Origin: Streptomyces aureocirculatus
GTDB lineage: Bacteria; Actinomycetota; Actinomycetes; Streptomycetales; Streptomycetaceae
Length of the DNA: 64,000 bases
Direction: 5' to 3'
Assembly: GCF_000720475.1 (NCBI RefSeq)
Contig: NZ_JOAP01000037.1
Coordinates: forward strand, 6,858-70,857
Part shown: positions 1 through 8,746 of the stretch, in pieces
Numbering within the stretch: the first letter of the stretch is position 1
How the letters are laid out: every line of letters begins with the position of its first letter
Program-made: the position numbers and the translations under genes
Notes under the pieces: model-generated
What the model was told of the DNA's origin: nothing
Seen by the model: only the letters and a program-made list of their open reading frames with translations
Database searches by the model: none

Positions 1-97
1 GGTCGGAGCCGACGACCTCCACGCCCGGCATGTCGCGCAGCAGGCGGAGGTAGGCGGCCGCGTGGACGTGGGCGAACGAGAGGACGGCGACCTTCAT
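1..97 (-). CDS. Gfo/Idh/MocA family oxidoreductase, partial (5' end only)
   Basis: Only the first 32 codons lie in the window; the gene continues past the left edge. The product begins MKVAVLSFAHVHAAAYLRLL, the opening beta-strand and helix of an NAD(P)-binding Rossmann fold as seen in Gfo/Idh/MocA sugar dehydrogenases, although the usual GxGxxA glycine motif is replaced by a SFAHVHA variant. The start ATG overlaps the stop of the upstream gene by four bases (ATGA), so the two are translationally coupled and this is the last visible gene of the sugar operon. Family assignment rests on a short N-terminus and on context. Confidence 0.65.
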   Translation of the reverse strand, partial: MKVAVLSFAHVHAAAYLRLLRDMPGVEVVGSD

Positions 98-1176
98 CGG
101 GTGGGCTCCTCGGGGTCGGTGGCGTGGGTGGTCGCGGCGGTGCCGCGTTCCGGTGCGGCGGGGCGGGAGGCCGGGGGCAGTTCGACGGCCTGGCCGGTGC
201 GGCTCGACTCGACCGCGGCGCAGGCGATCCGCACCGCCGCCGTGCCGTCGTGGGCGTCGACGCGCGGCCGGGCGGCGGGATCCTCCCAGGAGGTGGCGAA
301 CTCGCGGAGTTCGGTGAGGTAGGGGCTCTCCGTCATGGGGCTCGACGGGATGCCCTCGTTCGCGGCGCGCACGCCCTGCGCGGTGATGCGGAAGCCGGGC
401 ACGGCGAGGGAGTCGTGGCACAGCAGGCCGTCCGCGCCCGCGACCCGGAACGTGGTGCGGAACCGCTGGTCGGGCAGTCCCCAAAGGCCGGTGACATGGC
501 TGATGGCGCCGGAGGCGTGGGTGAGCACGGCCGTGGCCGTCACCACGTCGGCCGGGGCGCCGGTGGCCCGCTCGGAGCCACGGGTGCGGGCGTGCACGCG
601 CACCACGTCACCCGCGACCCAGCGGGCGATGTCGATGTCGTGCACCATCAAGTCCATGATCACACCGCCGGACTTGGCGGGGTCACCGAACCACGGCGCC
701 CACTGCGGCCGCGCGCCGCCCCGGGTGAAGCGCAGGACGGCGAGGTCGCCTAGCTCCCCGCGGACGACGGCGTCCCGCATCGCCGCGTACGCCGGGAAGT
801 AGCGCACCACGTGCGCCGGGTGCAGTTGTACTCCGGCTTCCGCGGCGGCGGCCGCGATCTCCTCGGCGTCCGGCACGGTCAGGGCGAGCGGCTTCTCGCA
901 GACTACGTGCCTGCCCGCGGCGATCGCGGCGAGCGCGAGGTCCTTGTGGGTCGGCGTCGGCGTGCAGATGTCGACGGCGCGGCACCCGGCGAGGAGGTCG
1001 TCGAGGTCGGGCACGGCGGTGACGTCGTGGCCGAGCTCCGCGTACTCGCCCGCGAGCTTGTCGGCTGAGCCGTCCTGGGTGTGGACGCTGACCCGCGCGC
1101 CCAGTTCCAGCCAGCCGGGCAGATGAGCGCGGGCGATACCGCCCGCGCCGAGCAGGCCGATGTGCAGGGGTGGCAT
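94..1176 (-). CDS. Gfo/Idh/MocA family oxidoreductase
   Basis: 360 residues. The N-terminus has the Rossmann motif LLGAGGIARAHL, and around residues 90-105 the family's EKPLAL motif, whose lysine is the usual catalytic or cofactor-contacting residue. A later GGVIMDLMVHDIDIARW segment (roughly residues 170-185) is the typical C-terminal-domain helix carrying the catalytic histidine. Such enzymes oxidise or epimerise sugars, inositols or their derivatives with NAD(P). It sits 90 bp downstream of two sugar ABC permeases and overlaps a second family member, so it probably processes the imported sugar. The exact substrate cannot be read from sequence. Confidence 0.9.
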   Translation of the reverse strand: MPPLHIGLLGAGGIARAHLPGWLELGARVSVHTQDGSADKLAGEYAELGHDVTAVPDLDDLLAGCRAVDICTPTPTHKDLALAAIAAGRHVVCEKPLALTVPDAEEIAAAAAEAGVQLHPAHVVRYFPAYAAMRDAVVRGELGDLAVLRFTRGGARPQWAPWFGDPAKSGGVIMDLMVHDIDIARWVAGDVVRVHARTRGSERATGAPADVVTATAVLTHASGAISHVTGLWGLPDQRFRTTFRVAGADGLLCHDSLAVPGFRITAQGVRAANEGIPSSPMTESPYLTELREFATSWEDPAARPRVDAHDGTAAVRIACAAVESSRTGQAVELPPASRPAAPERGTAATTHATDPEEPTR

Positions 1177-1210
1177 GGATGACCTGGCCTTTCTCGGTAC
1201 GTGAGGTCGT

Positions 1211-1249
1211 GTGTGCGTACGTCGTGTGCGTACGTCCTGTGCGTACGTC
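1211..1249. repeat. three tandem 13-bp repeats (GTGTGCGTACGTC)
   Basis: Three head-to-tail copies of a 13-bp unit, the third with one change (CTGTGCGTACGTC), each containing the palindrome CGTACG. They fill the 90-bp gap between the permease and oxidoreductase genes of the sugar operon. This could be a binding array or a simple slippage repeat; no function is shown. Confidence 0.8.
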
Positions 1250-1266
1250 CGTGACAGTTCGTGCCG

Positions 1267-2154
1267 TCAGCCCTTGGCCCCGGAGAAGGCGACGCTCTGT
1301 ACGAAGTGGCGCTGGAGGAATACGTAGACGAGCAGCATCGGAAGGCTCGCGATGAGGGAACCGGCCATCATCACCGGGTAGTTCGTCTCGTACTGCCCTT
1401 CCAGGGAGGACAGTCCGGCGCTGATCGGCATGGTCTGGGGGTCGGTGTTGACGATGAGGGGCCACAGCAGGTCGTTCCAGGCGGTCATCGCGGTGATGAC
1501 GGCGAGCGCGGCGAGCGCGGGCCTGATCAGCGGGAGCATGATCGACCAGAAGATGCGGAAGGTGCCGGCGCCGTCGATGCGCGCGGCCTCCTCCAGTTCC
1601 CTGGGCAGGGCGAGGAACGCCTGCCGCAGCAGGAACGTGCCGAAGGCGCTGAACATGCCGGGGAGGAACAGCGCGGGCGTCGAGTTGAGCAGCCCGAACT
1701 GCTGGATGATGTCGTACTGCGGCAGGACGAGCAGGGAGCTCGGCACCATCAGGACCGACAGGAAGAGCCCGAAGAGCACGTCACGGCCGCGGAAGCGCAG
1801 CCGTGCGAAGGCGTAGGCGGCGAGGGAGCAGAACACGAGCTGGCCCGCGGTGCGCCCGGCCGTGGCGAGCACGCTGTTGGTGAGCATCTCGCGGAACGGC
1901 AGCGCGGTGAACACCTCGTCGAAGCTCGTCCAGTTCCAGTCGTCGGGCAGGAAGGTGGGCGGGACCCGGGAGACCTCGGCGAGCGATTTGACCGCGGTGA
2001 GCAGTTGCCAGAGGAACGGGAAGACCATCACGAGCGCGCCGAGCGAGAGCGCCGCGTGGGTCGCCACGGAGCCCGCGTTCACCCGCGGCGGCCGGGACGC
2101 GCCGGCCCCGCCCCCGACCGGGGCCCGTACGCCGTCGGTCCTGGTGTCAGCCAT
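1267..2154 (-). CDS. carbohydrate ABC transporter permease (MalG type)
   Basis: 295 residues. After a polar N-terminus of about 30 residues come about six hydrophobic helices. The conserved cytoplasmic EAA loop reads EEAARIDGAGTFRIFWSIMLP (residues about 185-205), the signature of binding-protein-dependent permeases that contacts the ATPase. The C-terminus QRHFVQSVAFSGAKG ends with the GAKG typical of the MalG/CUT1 branch. It forms the membrane channel with the adjacent MalF-type permease, whose stop it overlaps by 8 bp. No ATPase gene is present nearby; CUT1 systems in Streptomyces often share the MsiK ATPase, so that is the likely energy source (family knowledge). Confidence 0.93.
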   Translation of the reverse strand: MADTRTDGVRAPVGGGAGASRPPRVNAGSVATHAALSLGALVMVFPFLWQLLTAVKSLAEVSRVPPTFLPDDWNWTSFDEVFTALPFREMLTNSVLATAGRTAGQLVFCSLAAYAFARLRFRGRDVLFGLFLSVLMVPSSLLVLPQYDIIQQFGLLNSTPALFLPGMFSAFGTFLLRQAFLALPRELEEAARIDGAGTFRIFWSIMLPLIRPALAALAVITAMTAWNDLLWPLIVNTDPQTMPISAGLSSLEGQYETNYPVMMAGSLIASLPMLLVYVFLQRHFVQSVAFSGAKG

Positions 2155-3091
2155 AGTGCACCCACTTCCGCTGGAGCCGGAACTGCAGATAGGTGAGACC
2201 CGCGATGAGCAGCATCAGCAGGAAGGCGAGGGCGGCCGCGGCGCCCTGGGCGTTCTCGATGAACGCCCATTTGTAGAAGAGGCCGACGACCGACTGGGTG
2301 TCCCCGACGGCCGGGTTCTTCTCGCCCATCATGATGTAGATCAGGTCGAAGGTCTGCAGGGACTGGATCATGCAGATGACGGAGGCGAAGAACAGCGTCG
2401 GGCTCAGCAGCGGCAGCGTGATGGTGAAGAAGCGGCGCAGCGCCCCGGCGCCGTCCAGTTCCGCGGCCTCGTAGTAGTCCTGTGGGATCGACTTGATGCC
2501 GGCCATGAAGATGACCAGGTAGTAGCCGGTGGTCGACCAGACCATCACCGCGCCGATGGCGAGCACCGCCGTCGAGGGGTCGGACACCCAGTAGTGCCGG
2601 TCGACACCGAACCACCCGAGGATCTCGTTGAGGAGGCCGAAGTCGCCGCTGTACAGCCAGTTCCAGACCAGGCCGACGGCGACGGGCAGGGTCACGAACG
2701 GCACGAAGTACAGAGCGCGGTAGACGGCGACCCCGCGCAGCCCCCGCCGGTTGAGCAGGGCGGCGACGACGATGGCGAGGGGCAGCGCGAGAAGCCCGAT
2801 GCCGCAGTAGATCAGGGTGTTGCCGAGCGCCTGCCAGACGGTCACGTCGCGCAGCACGCGCGCGTAGTTGTCGGTTCCGGTCCAGGTGTGGCCGCCGAAG
2901 GGCCCGAACTTCGTGAAGCTGAAGTAGAACGTCTGGATCATCGGCCAGAAGTAGAAGACGGCGAAGCCGAGGCCGAGGGGTGCGATGAACCAGTACGCGG
3001 TCCGCTGTCCGCGCGGTGCGGGCCGCGCGGTGGAGGTGGGGGACCTGCGTCCTGCCGACTTCGCGGCCGCCGTGGCGGGAAAGACACTCAT
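2147..3091 (-). CDS. carbohydrate ABC transporter permease (MalF type)
   Basis: 314 residues from the ATG at 3091, which overlaps the stop of the solute-binding protein gene as ATGA; the open frame extends further upstream but that part lies antiphase inside the binding-protein gene. Six transmembrane helices are visible, starting at TAYWFIAPLGLGFAVFYFWP. The EAA motif is YYEAAELDGAGALRRFFTITLP, about residues 208-229. It pairs with the downstream MalG-type permease in a CUT1 sugar importer. The order binding protein, MalF, MalG and the tight overlaps show one transcription unit. Confidence 0.93.
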   Translation of the reverse strand: MSVFPATAAAKSAGRRSPTSTARPAPRGQRTAYWFIAPLGLGFAVFYFWPMIQTFYFSFTKFGPFGGHTWTGTDNYARVLRDVTVWQALGNTLIYCGIGLLALPLAIVVAALLNRRGLRGVAVYRALYFVPFVTLPVAVGLVWNWLYSGDFGLLNEILGWFGVDRHYWVSDPSTAVLAIGAVMVWSTTGYYLVIFMAGIKSIPQDYYEAAELDGAGALRRFFTITLPLLSPTLFFASVICMIQSLQTFDLIYIMMGEKNPAVGDTQSVVGLFYKWAFIENAQGAAAALAFLLMLLIAGLTYLQFRLQRKWVHYG

Positions 3092-4353
3092 GACTGGCGC
3101 TCCTCCTTCAGGGCCCGGTCCATCTGCTCGCCCAGGGTGCGGGCCGCGCCCTCGATGCCGCCCTTGCCGCTGAACGCGGCGCCGAGGAGCGGGTACTGGA
3201 GGTTCTCCCAGACGGCGGTGTTCTTGGAGCTGGGGTACGGGGCGGCGGACTTCTCCATGTCGAGGAAGTGCCTCAGGTCGAACTCCGGCATCGACTTCAG
3301 CCAGGCGTCCTGGGTGCCCGCGTAGCTGGAGATGGTGACGCCCGACTTCGCCTGGATCTCGGCGGCCCTGCGGCCCGCCATGAAGTGCACGAACTTCCAG
3401 GCCGCGGCCTTCTTTTCGCTCTTGGCGGAGATCACGTTGGCGAGGCCGTGGATGATGGTGGTGCGCTCGCGGCCCTTGGGAAGGACGGTGACGCCGCCGT
3501 GGTCCTTCAGGGCGGGCACCGCGTACATCTGCCCGGCCATCGCCGACAGGTCGTGCACCATGGCCGCCTTCTCCGACCAGTAGCGCACCCGTGCGGTGCT
3601 CTCCACCATGGCGCTCTGCGGCGGCGACCAGCCGCGGTCGATCATGTCGGTGAGGAACCGCAGCCCCTCGATGGAGCGTTCGTCGCCGAAGCCGGACTTC
3701 CCGTCGCGCAGGACGTGGCCGCTCGCGGCGTGGATCGCGGGGTAGAGCACGAACTGGCGATGCATCTCGGAGCAGAAGCCGTGTACGCGCTCGCGCGGAT
3801 TGGTCAGCTCGGCCGCGGCGTCCCGCAGATCGTCCCAGGTCCAACTGGTGTCGGGGTACTTGATGCCCGCCTTGTCGAAGAGGGCCTTGTTGTACCAGAG
3901 GCCGACGGTGTCGAAGTCCTTGGGCAGCCCGTACTGGGTGCCGTCGTAGGCGTAGAGCCGCACGAGCTGCTCAGGGTGGCGGTCGACCGGGGTGCGGTCG
4001 CGTTCGATGTGCTCGGACAGCGGCTCCAGGACGTCATGGGCCGCGTACAACTGGAAGTTGACGGCGTTCATCCAAAAGACGTCGGGGGCGGTGCCGCCGC
4101 GCATCGAGGTCTTCAGGGTGGTCCAGTAGTTCGCCCACGGCGTCAGCTCGACGCGCACCCGTATGTCCGGGTGCTCCTTCTCGAACGCGGCGATGATCTG
4201 CTCCATGCCGGGAACCTGGGCGGGGTCCCACATGCCGTACGACAGCGTGGTGCGGCCGCCGGCGTCGGTGCTGCCGCCCTCGTCCGAGCAGGCGGCGAGC
4301 ACGGGTGCCGACGCCGCCGCCAGGCCGGAGCAGAGGAGGGTCCTCCTGTGCAT
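3088..4353 (-). CDS. extracellular sugar-binding lipoprotein of an ABC transporter
   Basis: 421 residues, family 1 extracellular solute-binding protein. The N-terminus MHRRTLLCSGLAAASAPVLAAC is a lipoprotein signal peptide ending in a lipobox (VLAAC), so the mature protein is tethered to the outer face of the membrane. Motifs typical of the family follow: a beta-strand with IIAAFEKEHPDIRVRVELTPW, an FWMNA segment and a YGLPKDFDTVGLWYN segment. It captures a carbohydrate and delivers it to the two permeases downstream. A GGAGG ribosome site lies about 6 bases before the ATG. The ligand is unknown. Confidence 0.94.
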   Translation of the reverse strand: MHRRTLLCSGLAAASAPVLAACSDEGGSTDAGGRTTLSYGMWDPAQVPGMEQIIAAFEKEHPDIRVRVELTPWANYWTTLKTSMRGGTAPDVFWMNAVNFQLYAAHDVLEPLSEHIERDRTPVDRHPEQLVRLYAYDGTQYGLPKDFDTVGLWYNKALFDKAGIKYPDTSWTWDDLRDAAAELTNPRERVHGFCSEMHRQFVLYPAIHAASGHVLRDGKSGFGDERSIEGLRFLTDMIDRGWSPPQSAMVESTARVRYWSEKAAMVHDLSAMAGQMYAVPALKDHGGVTVLPKGRERTTIIHGLANVISAKSEKKAAAWKFVHFMAGRRAAEIQAKSGVTISSYAGTQDAWLKSMPEFDLRHFLDMEKSAAPYPSSKNTAVWENLQYPLLGAAFSGKGGIEGAARTLGEQMDRALKEERQS

Positions 4354-4399
4354 ATGTGCCTCCGCTTGCGTTGCGTTGGGGGTGGTGGGGCGGGCGGGG

Positions 4400-5527
4400 T
4401 CAGCCGGCCGGGTCGGTGAGCAGTTCCTCCTCCACGCGGTCGAGTGCCTTGCGCACCGCGCCGAGGGCGACGCCGCGCTCGCCGAGGCCGCTCAGCGCGA
4501 TCCGCGGGACGTGCAGGGTCAGCGGGCGCAGCCGTTCCTCGATGAGCGGTACGAGATGCGGGCCGAGCGGGGTCGCGCCGCCGGTGAGGACGACGAGTTC
4601 CGGGTCGACGGCGAGCGCGAGGGCGGCGATGCCGGGGGTGATGCGGTCCGCGAAGTCGCCGAGGGCGGCGAGCGCCCGGGGGTCGTCGGCGCCCGCGGCC
4701 CTGGCGAGCGCGGCGACCTCGGACTCGCCGGGGCGCGGGTCCTCCTTCCACCGCAGTGCCTCGTGCGCGGTGTTCATGCCGAGCAGCGGGAGGAGGCCGA
4801 GTTCACCGGCGCCGCCGCGGCCCCCGCGGTGCAGTCGGCCGCCGATGGTCAGGCTGCACGAGACGCGGTGGCCGGTGAGGACGCACACCACGTCACCGGC
4901 CAGGGTGGCGGCGCCCTGCCAGCGCTCGGCGAGCACGGCGAGGTTCACGTCGTTCTCGACGAGCGTGTGGCCCGACTCGCCGTCGGCGAGGAGCCGGCCC
5001 AGGTCGACGCCGGACCACTCGGGCACCACGACGGAGGTGATGTGGCCGCCCCCGTCCACGACGCCGGGCACGCCGACGCAGCGGGCGAGCACCAGGTCGC
5101 GCCGGACGGTGTGGGCGTCGAGGAAGGCGTCGATGCCGTCCTGGAGGAGGGCGAGCCGGGGACCGCCGCCCAGGTCGGGGTCGACGTCGCGGCGTTCGGC
5201 GGCGAGGACGGTGCCCGCGAGGTCGGCGAGGAGCAGCACCATCTTGTGCAGCCCTATGTCGGCGCCGACCACGTAGCCTGCCTCGCCGCGGAACCGGAAC
5301 CGCCGTGCCGGGCGCCCCCGCGCCCGCTCCCCCGCCGCCGCCTCCGTGACCCACCCCTGTCCGGTGAGCTCCTCCAGGGCGGCGTCCACGGTGGGCCGGG
5401 ACAGGCCTGTGCCTGCGGCGAGTTCGGCGAGAGTCTGGGGGCTGCGGCGGTGCAGGGCGCGCAGGACGACGGTGGTGTTGAGGCGGCGCAGGGCGGCCAG
5501 ATCATGGCCGCGCGTTCTTTTTCGCAT
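4400..5527 (-). CDS. ROK family transcriptional repressor
   Basis: 375 residues. Residues about 10-65 form a winged helix-turn-helix (LAELAAGTGLSRPTVDAALEEL), followed by an actin/hexokinase-like sugar-kinase fold (VVGADIGLHKMVLLLADLAG, then LVENDVNLAVLAERW). The cysteine-rich zinc motif common to ROK proteins (CxCGxxGCxE) is not seen; the corresponding stretch reads GELGLLPLLGM. The gene lies 46 bp before the sugar-binding protein gene on the same strand and probably controls the operon in response to the imported sugar or its phosphate. ROK repressors of this layout include XylR and NagC relatives. Confidence 0.9.
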   Translation of the reverse strand: MRKRTRGHDLAALRRLNTTVVLRALHRRSPQTLAELAAGTGLSRPTVDAALEELTGQGWVTEAAAGERARGRPARRFRFRGEAGYVVGADIGLHKMVLLLADLAGTVLAAERRDVDPDLGGGPRLALLQDGIDAFLDAHTVRRDLVLARCVGVPGVVDGGGHITSVVVPEWSGVDLGRLLADGESGHTLVENDVNLAVLAERWQGAATLAGDVVCVLTGHRVSCSLTIGGRLHRGGRGGAGELGLLPLLGMNTAHEALRWKEDPRPGESEVAALARAAGADDPRALAALGDFADRITPGIAALALAVDPELVVLTGGATPLGPHLVPLIEERLRPLTLHVPRIALSGLGERGVALGAVRKALDRVEEELLTDPAG

Positions 5528-5977
5528 CAGCTCTGCACCTCGGTGACATGGCGGGGCAGCCCGATGACGGACCGACTGGTGGGGGACCGACCGTCTCGCG
5601 CCGAGATTCGGTAGGAGAGTTGCATAAAGCGGGGCCGCCGGGAAGACCCCGCGCGGCCACCGTCTCGCTGCCGGGGCCGGCGGCCCCGACGAGCCTTGGC
5701 GTCACGGTGCGGGCCACGGTGACGTACCGGGCGCCCTGCGCCGGAGCTGACGCGGTACCGGGTGCCCCGGAGGGGGATGGCGGACGCCGGACCGGCCCGG
5801 GACCCCACGGCGACGGCGAAGCCCCCTCCGATGGCGGTCCCGGGTACGAAGATCGCAGGTGGGGGCCGGTGTGAAGGGATCGTGTGGATAGGGCAGGATG
5901 GGCGGCCGTGTCGCCCGGCGCGGGAGTGTGCGCGGCGGTGGGCACGGAGCGAACCGGCCGACCACGGGAGCGTATTG
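5528..5977. other. divergent intergenic region, ROK regulator / MscS
   Basis: This 450-bp GC-rich gap separates the sugar operon (minus) from the MscS gene (plus) and must hold both promoters. I see no clear ROK operator, riboswitch or small gene. A GGGAG ribosome site stands 8-12 bases before the MscS start. Confidence 0.5.
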
Positions 5978-7084
5978 ATGGACCGAGCCCTCACCCTGCA
6001 CGACTGGACGATCGCCGGCGTCGCGGTGCTCTCCGGACTCGCCGCGGCCCTGCTGCTGCGGACGACCCTGCGCTGGCTCGGCGAGCGCGCGAGCCGTACC
6101 CGCTGGGGCGGGGACGACGTCATCGTCGACGCGGCGCGGGCCATCGTGCCGTGCGCGGCGGTGGCGGCGGGCCTGGCCGCGGCGGCGACCGCGCTGCCGC
6201 TGACCCCGCACACCGGGCGCACCGTCAACCTCGTCCTGTCCGCGCTCCTGATCCTCGCGGCCACGGTCACCGCGGCCCGTATCGTCGCGGGGCTCGTCAA
6301 GTCCCTGGCGCAGTCACGCTCCGGCGTGGCCGGCTCGGCGACGATATTCGTGAACATCAGCCGCGTCGTGGTGCTCGCCATCGGCTTCCTCGTCGTGCTG
6401 CAGACGCTCGGCGTCTCCATCGCCCCGCTGCTCACGGCGCTCGGCGTGGGCGGACTCGCCGTCGCGCTCGCCCTCCAGGACACCCTCGCGAACCTCTTCG
6501 CGGGCGTGCACATCCTCGCCGCGAAGACCGTGCAGCCGGGCGACTACATCGAGCTGACCAGCGGCGAGGAGGGCTACGTCGTCGACATCAACTGGCGCAA
6601 CACCGTGGTGCGCAACCTCTCCAACAACCTCGTCATCATTCCGAACGCCAAGCTCGCGGGCACCAACATGACCAACTACAGCCGCCCCGAACAGGAGCTG
6701 TCGATCATGGTGCAGGCGGGCGTCGGCTACGACGCCGACCTCGACCGCGTCGAGAAGGTCACCGTCGAGGTCGTCGACGAGGTGATGACGGAGATCACCG
6801 GGGCCGTCCCCGACCACGAGGCCGCGATCCGCTTCCACACGTTCGGCGACTCCCGGATCGGCTTCACGGTGATCCTGGGGGTCGGCGAGTTCAGCGACCA
6901 GTACCGGATCAAGCACGAGTTCATCAAGCGGCTGCACCGCCGCTACCGGGCGGAGGGCATCCCGGTCCCCGCGCCGACGCGGACGGTGACCGTCCGACAG
7001 GGGCAGGGGGAACTGCCCGTGCTGATCCCCCACCAGCGGGACGCGTCCGCGCAGCCGGTGCCGCACAGTGAGAAGGCGGTCTGA
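5978..7084 (+). CDS. MscS-family mechanosensitive ion channel
   Basis: 368 residues. The first about 170 residues hold four hydrophobic helices; the pore helix and beta domain follow with LGVGGLAVALALQDTLANLFAGVHI and then VQPGDYIELTSGEEGYVVDINWRNTVVRNLSNNLVIIPN, a textbook MscS domain. The protein would open under membrane tension and release solutes during hypo-osmotic shock. The ATG at 5978 was chosen because it has a GGGAG ribosome site and gives a normal N-terminus; the frame is open further upstream without a good start. It is a single gene with a terminator-like hairpin directly after it. Confidence 0.93.
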   Translation: MDRALTLHDWTIAGVAVLSGLAAALLLRTTLRWLGERASRTRWGGDDVIVDAARAIVPCAAVAAGLAAAATALPLTPHTGRTVNLVLSALLILAATVTAARIVAGLVKSLAQSRSGVAGSATIFVNISRVVVLAIGFLVVLQTLGVSIAPLLTALGVGGLAVALALQDTLANLFAGVHILAAKTVQPGDYIELTSGEEGYVVDINWRNTVVRNLSNNLVIIPNAKLAGTNMTNYSRPEQELSIMVQAGVGYDADLDRVEKVTVEVVDEVMTEITGAVPDHEAAIRFHTFGDSRIGFTVILGVGEFSDQYRIKHEFIKRLHRRYRAEGIPVPAPTRTVTVRQGQGELPVLIPHQRDASAQPVPHSEKAV

Positions 7085-7108
7085 AAACCCTTTCCATAAG
7101 GGGCTTTT
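7084..7108 (+). terminator. likely intrinsic terminator after mscS-like gene
   Basis: A short hairpin, CCCTT-loop-AAGGG, is preceded by AAAA and followed by CTTTT, directly at the stop codon of the channel gene. The T-run is short and the stem is only 5 bp with a possible A:T extension. Confidence 0.5.
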
Positions 7109-7342
7109 GGAGGGGGGCGAACACCCCGTAGGGGGGCAGATCCGGCCGCATATGCCGTCTGGGCATGTGGAAGGCATCGAGGGGCGGCCACGGATCCGCC
7201 GCTCGGGGAGCGGCATCCGCCCCGTCCGACCAGGAGTACGGTTTTTTCCGGCCTAGTGCCAAAAGTAGTTGAAAAATTACACCTTGTGGTCATGGATCCG
7301 CACGAAGACGATCGGCCCCTGCCCGTCTTCGAGGAGGACCCC
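7109..7342. other. upstream region of the encapsulin operon
   Basis: No gene seen. It contains a near-perfect inverted repeat (CATATGCC / GGGCATGTG around 7150-7170) and an AT-rich patch at about 7240-7285 that could hold the promoter. The shell gene's GAGGAGG ribosome site is at 7331-7337. Confidence 0.4.
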
Positions 7343-8746
7343 GTGACCGAACGCCTTTCGCTCTCTCCGGACGCCGCACGGCAACTCGCCACCGCCACCA
7401 AGACCGCGCCGCAGATGCGCGGCACCACGCCCCGCTATCTGATGCGCGCCCTCCCCTGGGTGGACCTCAAGTCCGGTGTGTACCGCGTGAACCGGCGGCG
7501 TACGTTCGTGCTCGGCGACGACCGCATCGCCACCCACACCGACAGCGGCTCGCCCCGTGTCGTCCCGGGCGACCTGCGCGAACTGCCCTATCTGCGCGAC
7601 GCCGAAGAGTCCTGTCTCACCGAGCTCGCCGACGCCTTCACCGAGGTCTCCTTCGAGGCCGGGCAGGTGCTCGCGCAGGAGGGCGACCCCGCGGACCAAC
7701 TGTGGATCATCGTGCAGGGCCGTGCCGAGAAGCGCGTGACCGGGCGGTACGGCGAGGAACAGCTCATCGAGGTCATCGGCGACGGCCAGTTCTTCGACCT
7801 CGGCGCCTGGACCCGCGAGGAGACCTCGCCGTACCGCGTACAGGCCCTGACGCCCGGCATCGCCCTGTGCGCCGAGCGCAGCGCCCTCGCGTCGCTCGCC
7901 GACCGCGACGAGCGGGTGCGGTCCTCCCTCACCACGTACGTGGCCGGCGACGGGGCCCGCCCCGGCTCCGAGGTGCCCGTGGACCTCGCCGCCGGTCACA
8001 TCGGCGAGCCCGACCTGCCCGCCACGTACGTCGACTACGAGGACATGCCCCGCGAGTACCACATGACGCTCGCGCAGACCGTGCTGCGCGTGCACACCCG
8101 CGTCCACGACGTCTACAGCGGCGACGTCGACCAGACCCGCCAGCAGGCCCTGCTCACGGTCGAGGCGCTGCGCGAGCGGCAGGAGTCGGCGCTCCTCAAC
8201 CACCCGGAGTTCGGCCTGTTCAACAGCGTCGCCCCCGGCCAGCGGGTGCAGTCGCGCACCGGCGCGCCGACCCCCGACGACCTCGACGAACTCCTGGCGA
8301 AGGTGTGGAAGCAGCCCTGCTACTTCCTCGCGCACCCCAAGGCCATCGCCGCGTTCGGCCGCGAATGCACCCGGCGTGGGGTGCCCCCTGTGACCGACAA
8401 CCGGCTCGGCAGCCCGCTGCTGACCTGGCGCGGGGTGCCGCTCCTGCCGTCCGACAAGGTGGCGTTCAGCAACGGCGTCGGCTCAGGCGGCTCGGCGGCG
8501 GCGATCGGCACCACCGAGATCCTCCTGATGCGGACGGGCGAGGCGGACCGGGGCGTGGTCGGTCTGCGGCCCTCCGAGGTCGCCGATGAGCTCGAACCCG
8601 GTCTGTCCATGCGGAACATGGGGACCGACCGGAAGGGCATCACCTCGTACCTGATGACGGCGTACTTCAACACGGCGGTGCTCGTCGACGACGCCCTCGC
8701 GGTGCTCCAGAACGTCGAGGTGAACAACTACCATGACTACTCCTGA
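7343..8746 (+). CDS. eshA: family 2 encapsulin shell protein with cyclic-nucleotide-binding-like domain (EshA-like)
   Basis: 467 residues from the GTG at 7343, chosen because GAGGAGG sits 6 bases upstream; an in-frame GTG at 7256 has no ribosome site. The N- and C-terminal parts form the HK97-like fold of family 2 encapsulins. Between them, residues about 90-190, sits a cyclic-nucleotide-binding-like beta-roll (VSFEAGQVLAQEGDPADQLWIIVQGRAE), the hallmark of the family 2B/EshA subgroup. EshA of S. griseus and S. coelicolor forms a large multimer and affects antibiotic production (established knowledge). The downstream cysteine desulfurase overlaps by 14 bp and is the likely enclosed cargo. Whether the domain binds cAMP or anything else is not evident. 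Confidence 0.9.
   Translation: MTERLSLSPDAARQLATATKTAPQMRGTTPRYLMRALPWVDLKSGVYRVNRRRTFVLGDDRIATHTDSGSPRVVPGDLRELPYLRDAEESCLTELADAFTEVSFEAGQVLAQEGDPADQLWIIVQGRAEKRVTGRYGEEQLIEVIGDGQFFDLGAWTREETSPYRVQALTPGIALCAERSALASLADRDERVRSSLTTYVAGDGARPGSEVPVDLAAGHIGEPDLPATYVDYEDMPREYHMTLAQTVLRVHTRVHDVYSGDVDQTRQQALLTVEALRERQESALLNHPEFGLFNSVAPGQRVQSRTGAPTPDDLDELLAKVWKQPCYFLAHPKAIAAFGRECTRRGVPPVTDNRLGSPLLTWRGVPLLPSDKVAFSNGVGSGGSAAAIGTTEILLMRTGEADRGVVGLRPSEVADELEPGLSMRNMGTDRKGITSYLMTAYFNTAVLVDDALAVLQNVEVNNYHDYS

Noticed and set aside
7256..7342. Earlier GTG start for the encapsulin gene
   Set aside because: No ribosome site; the GTG at 7343 has GAGGAGG at ideal spacing and gives the family length.
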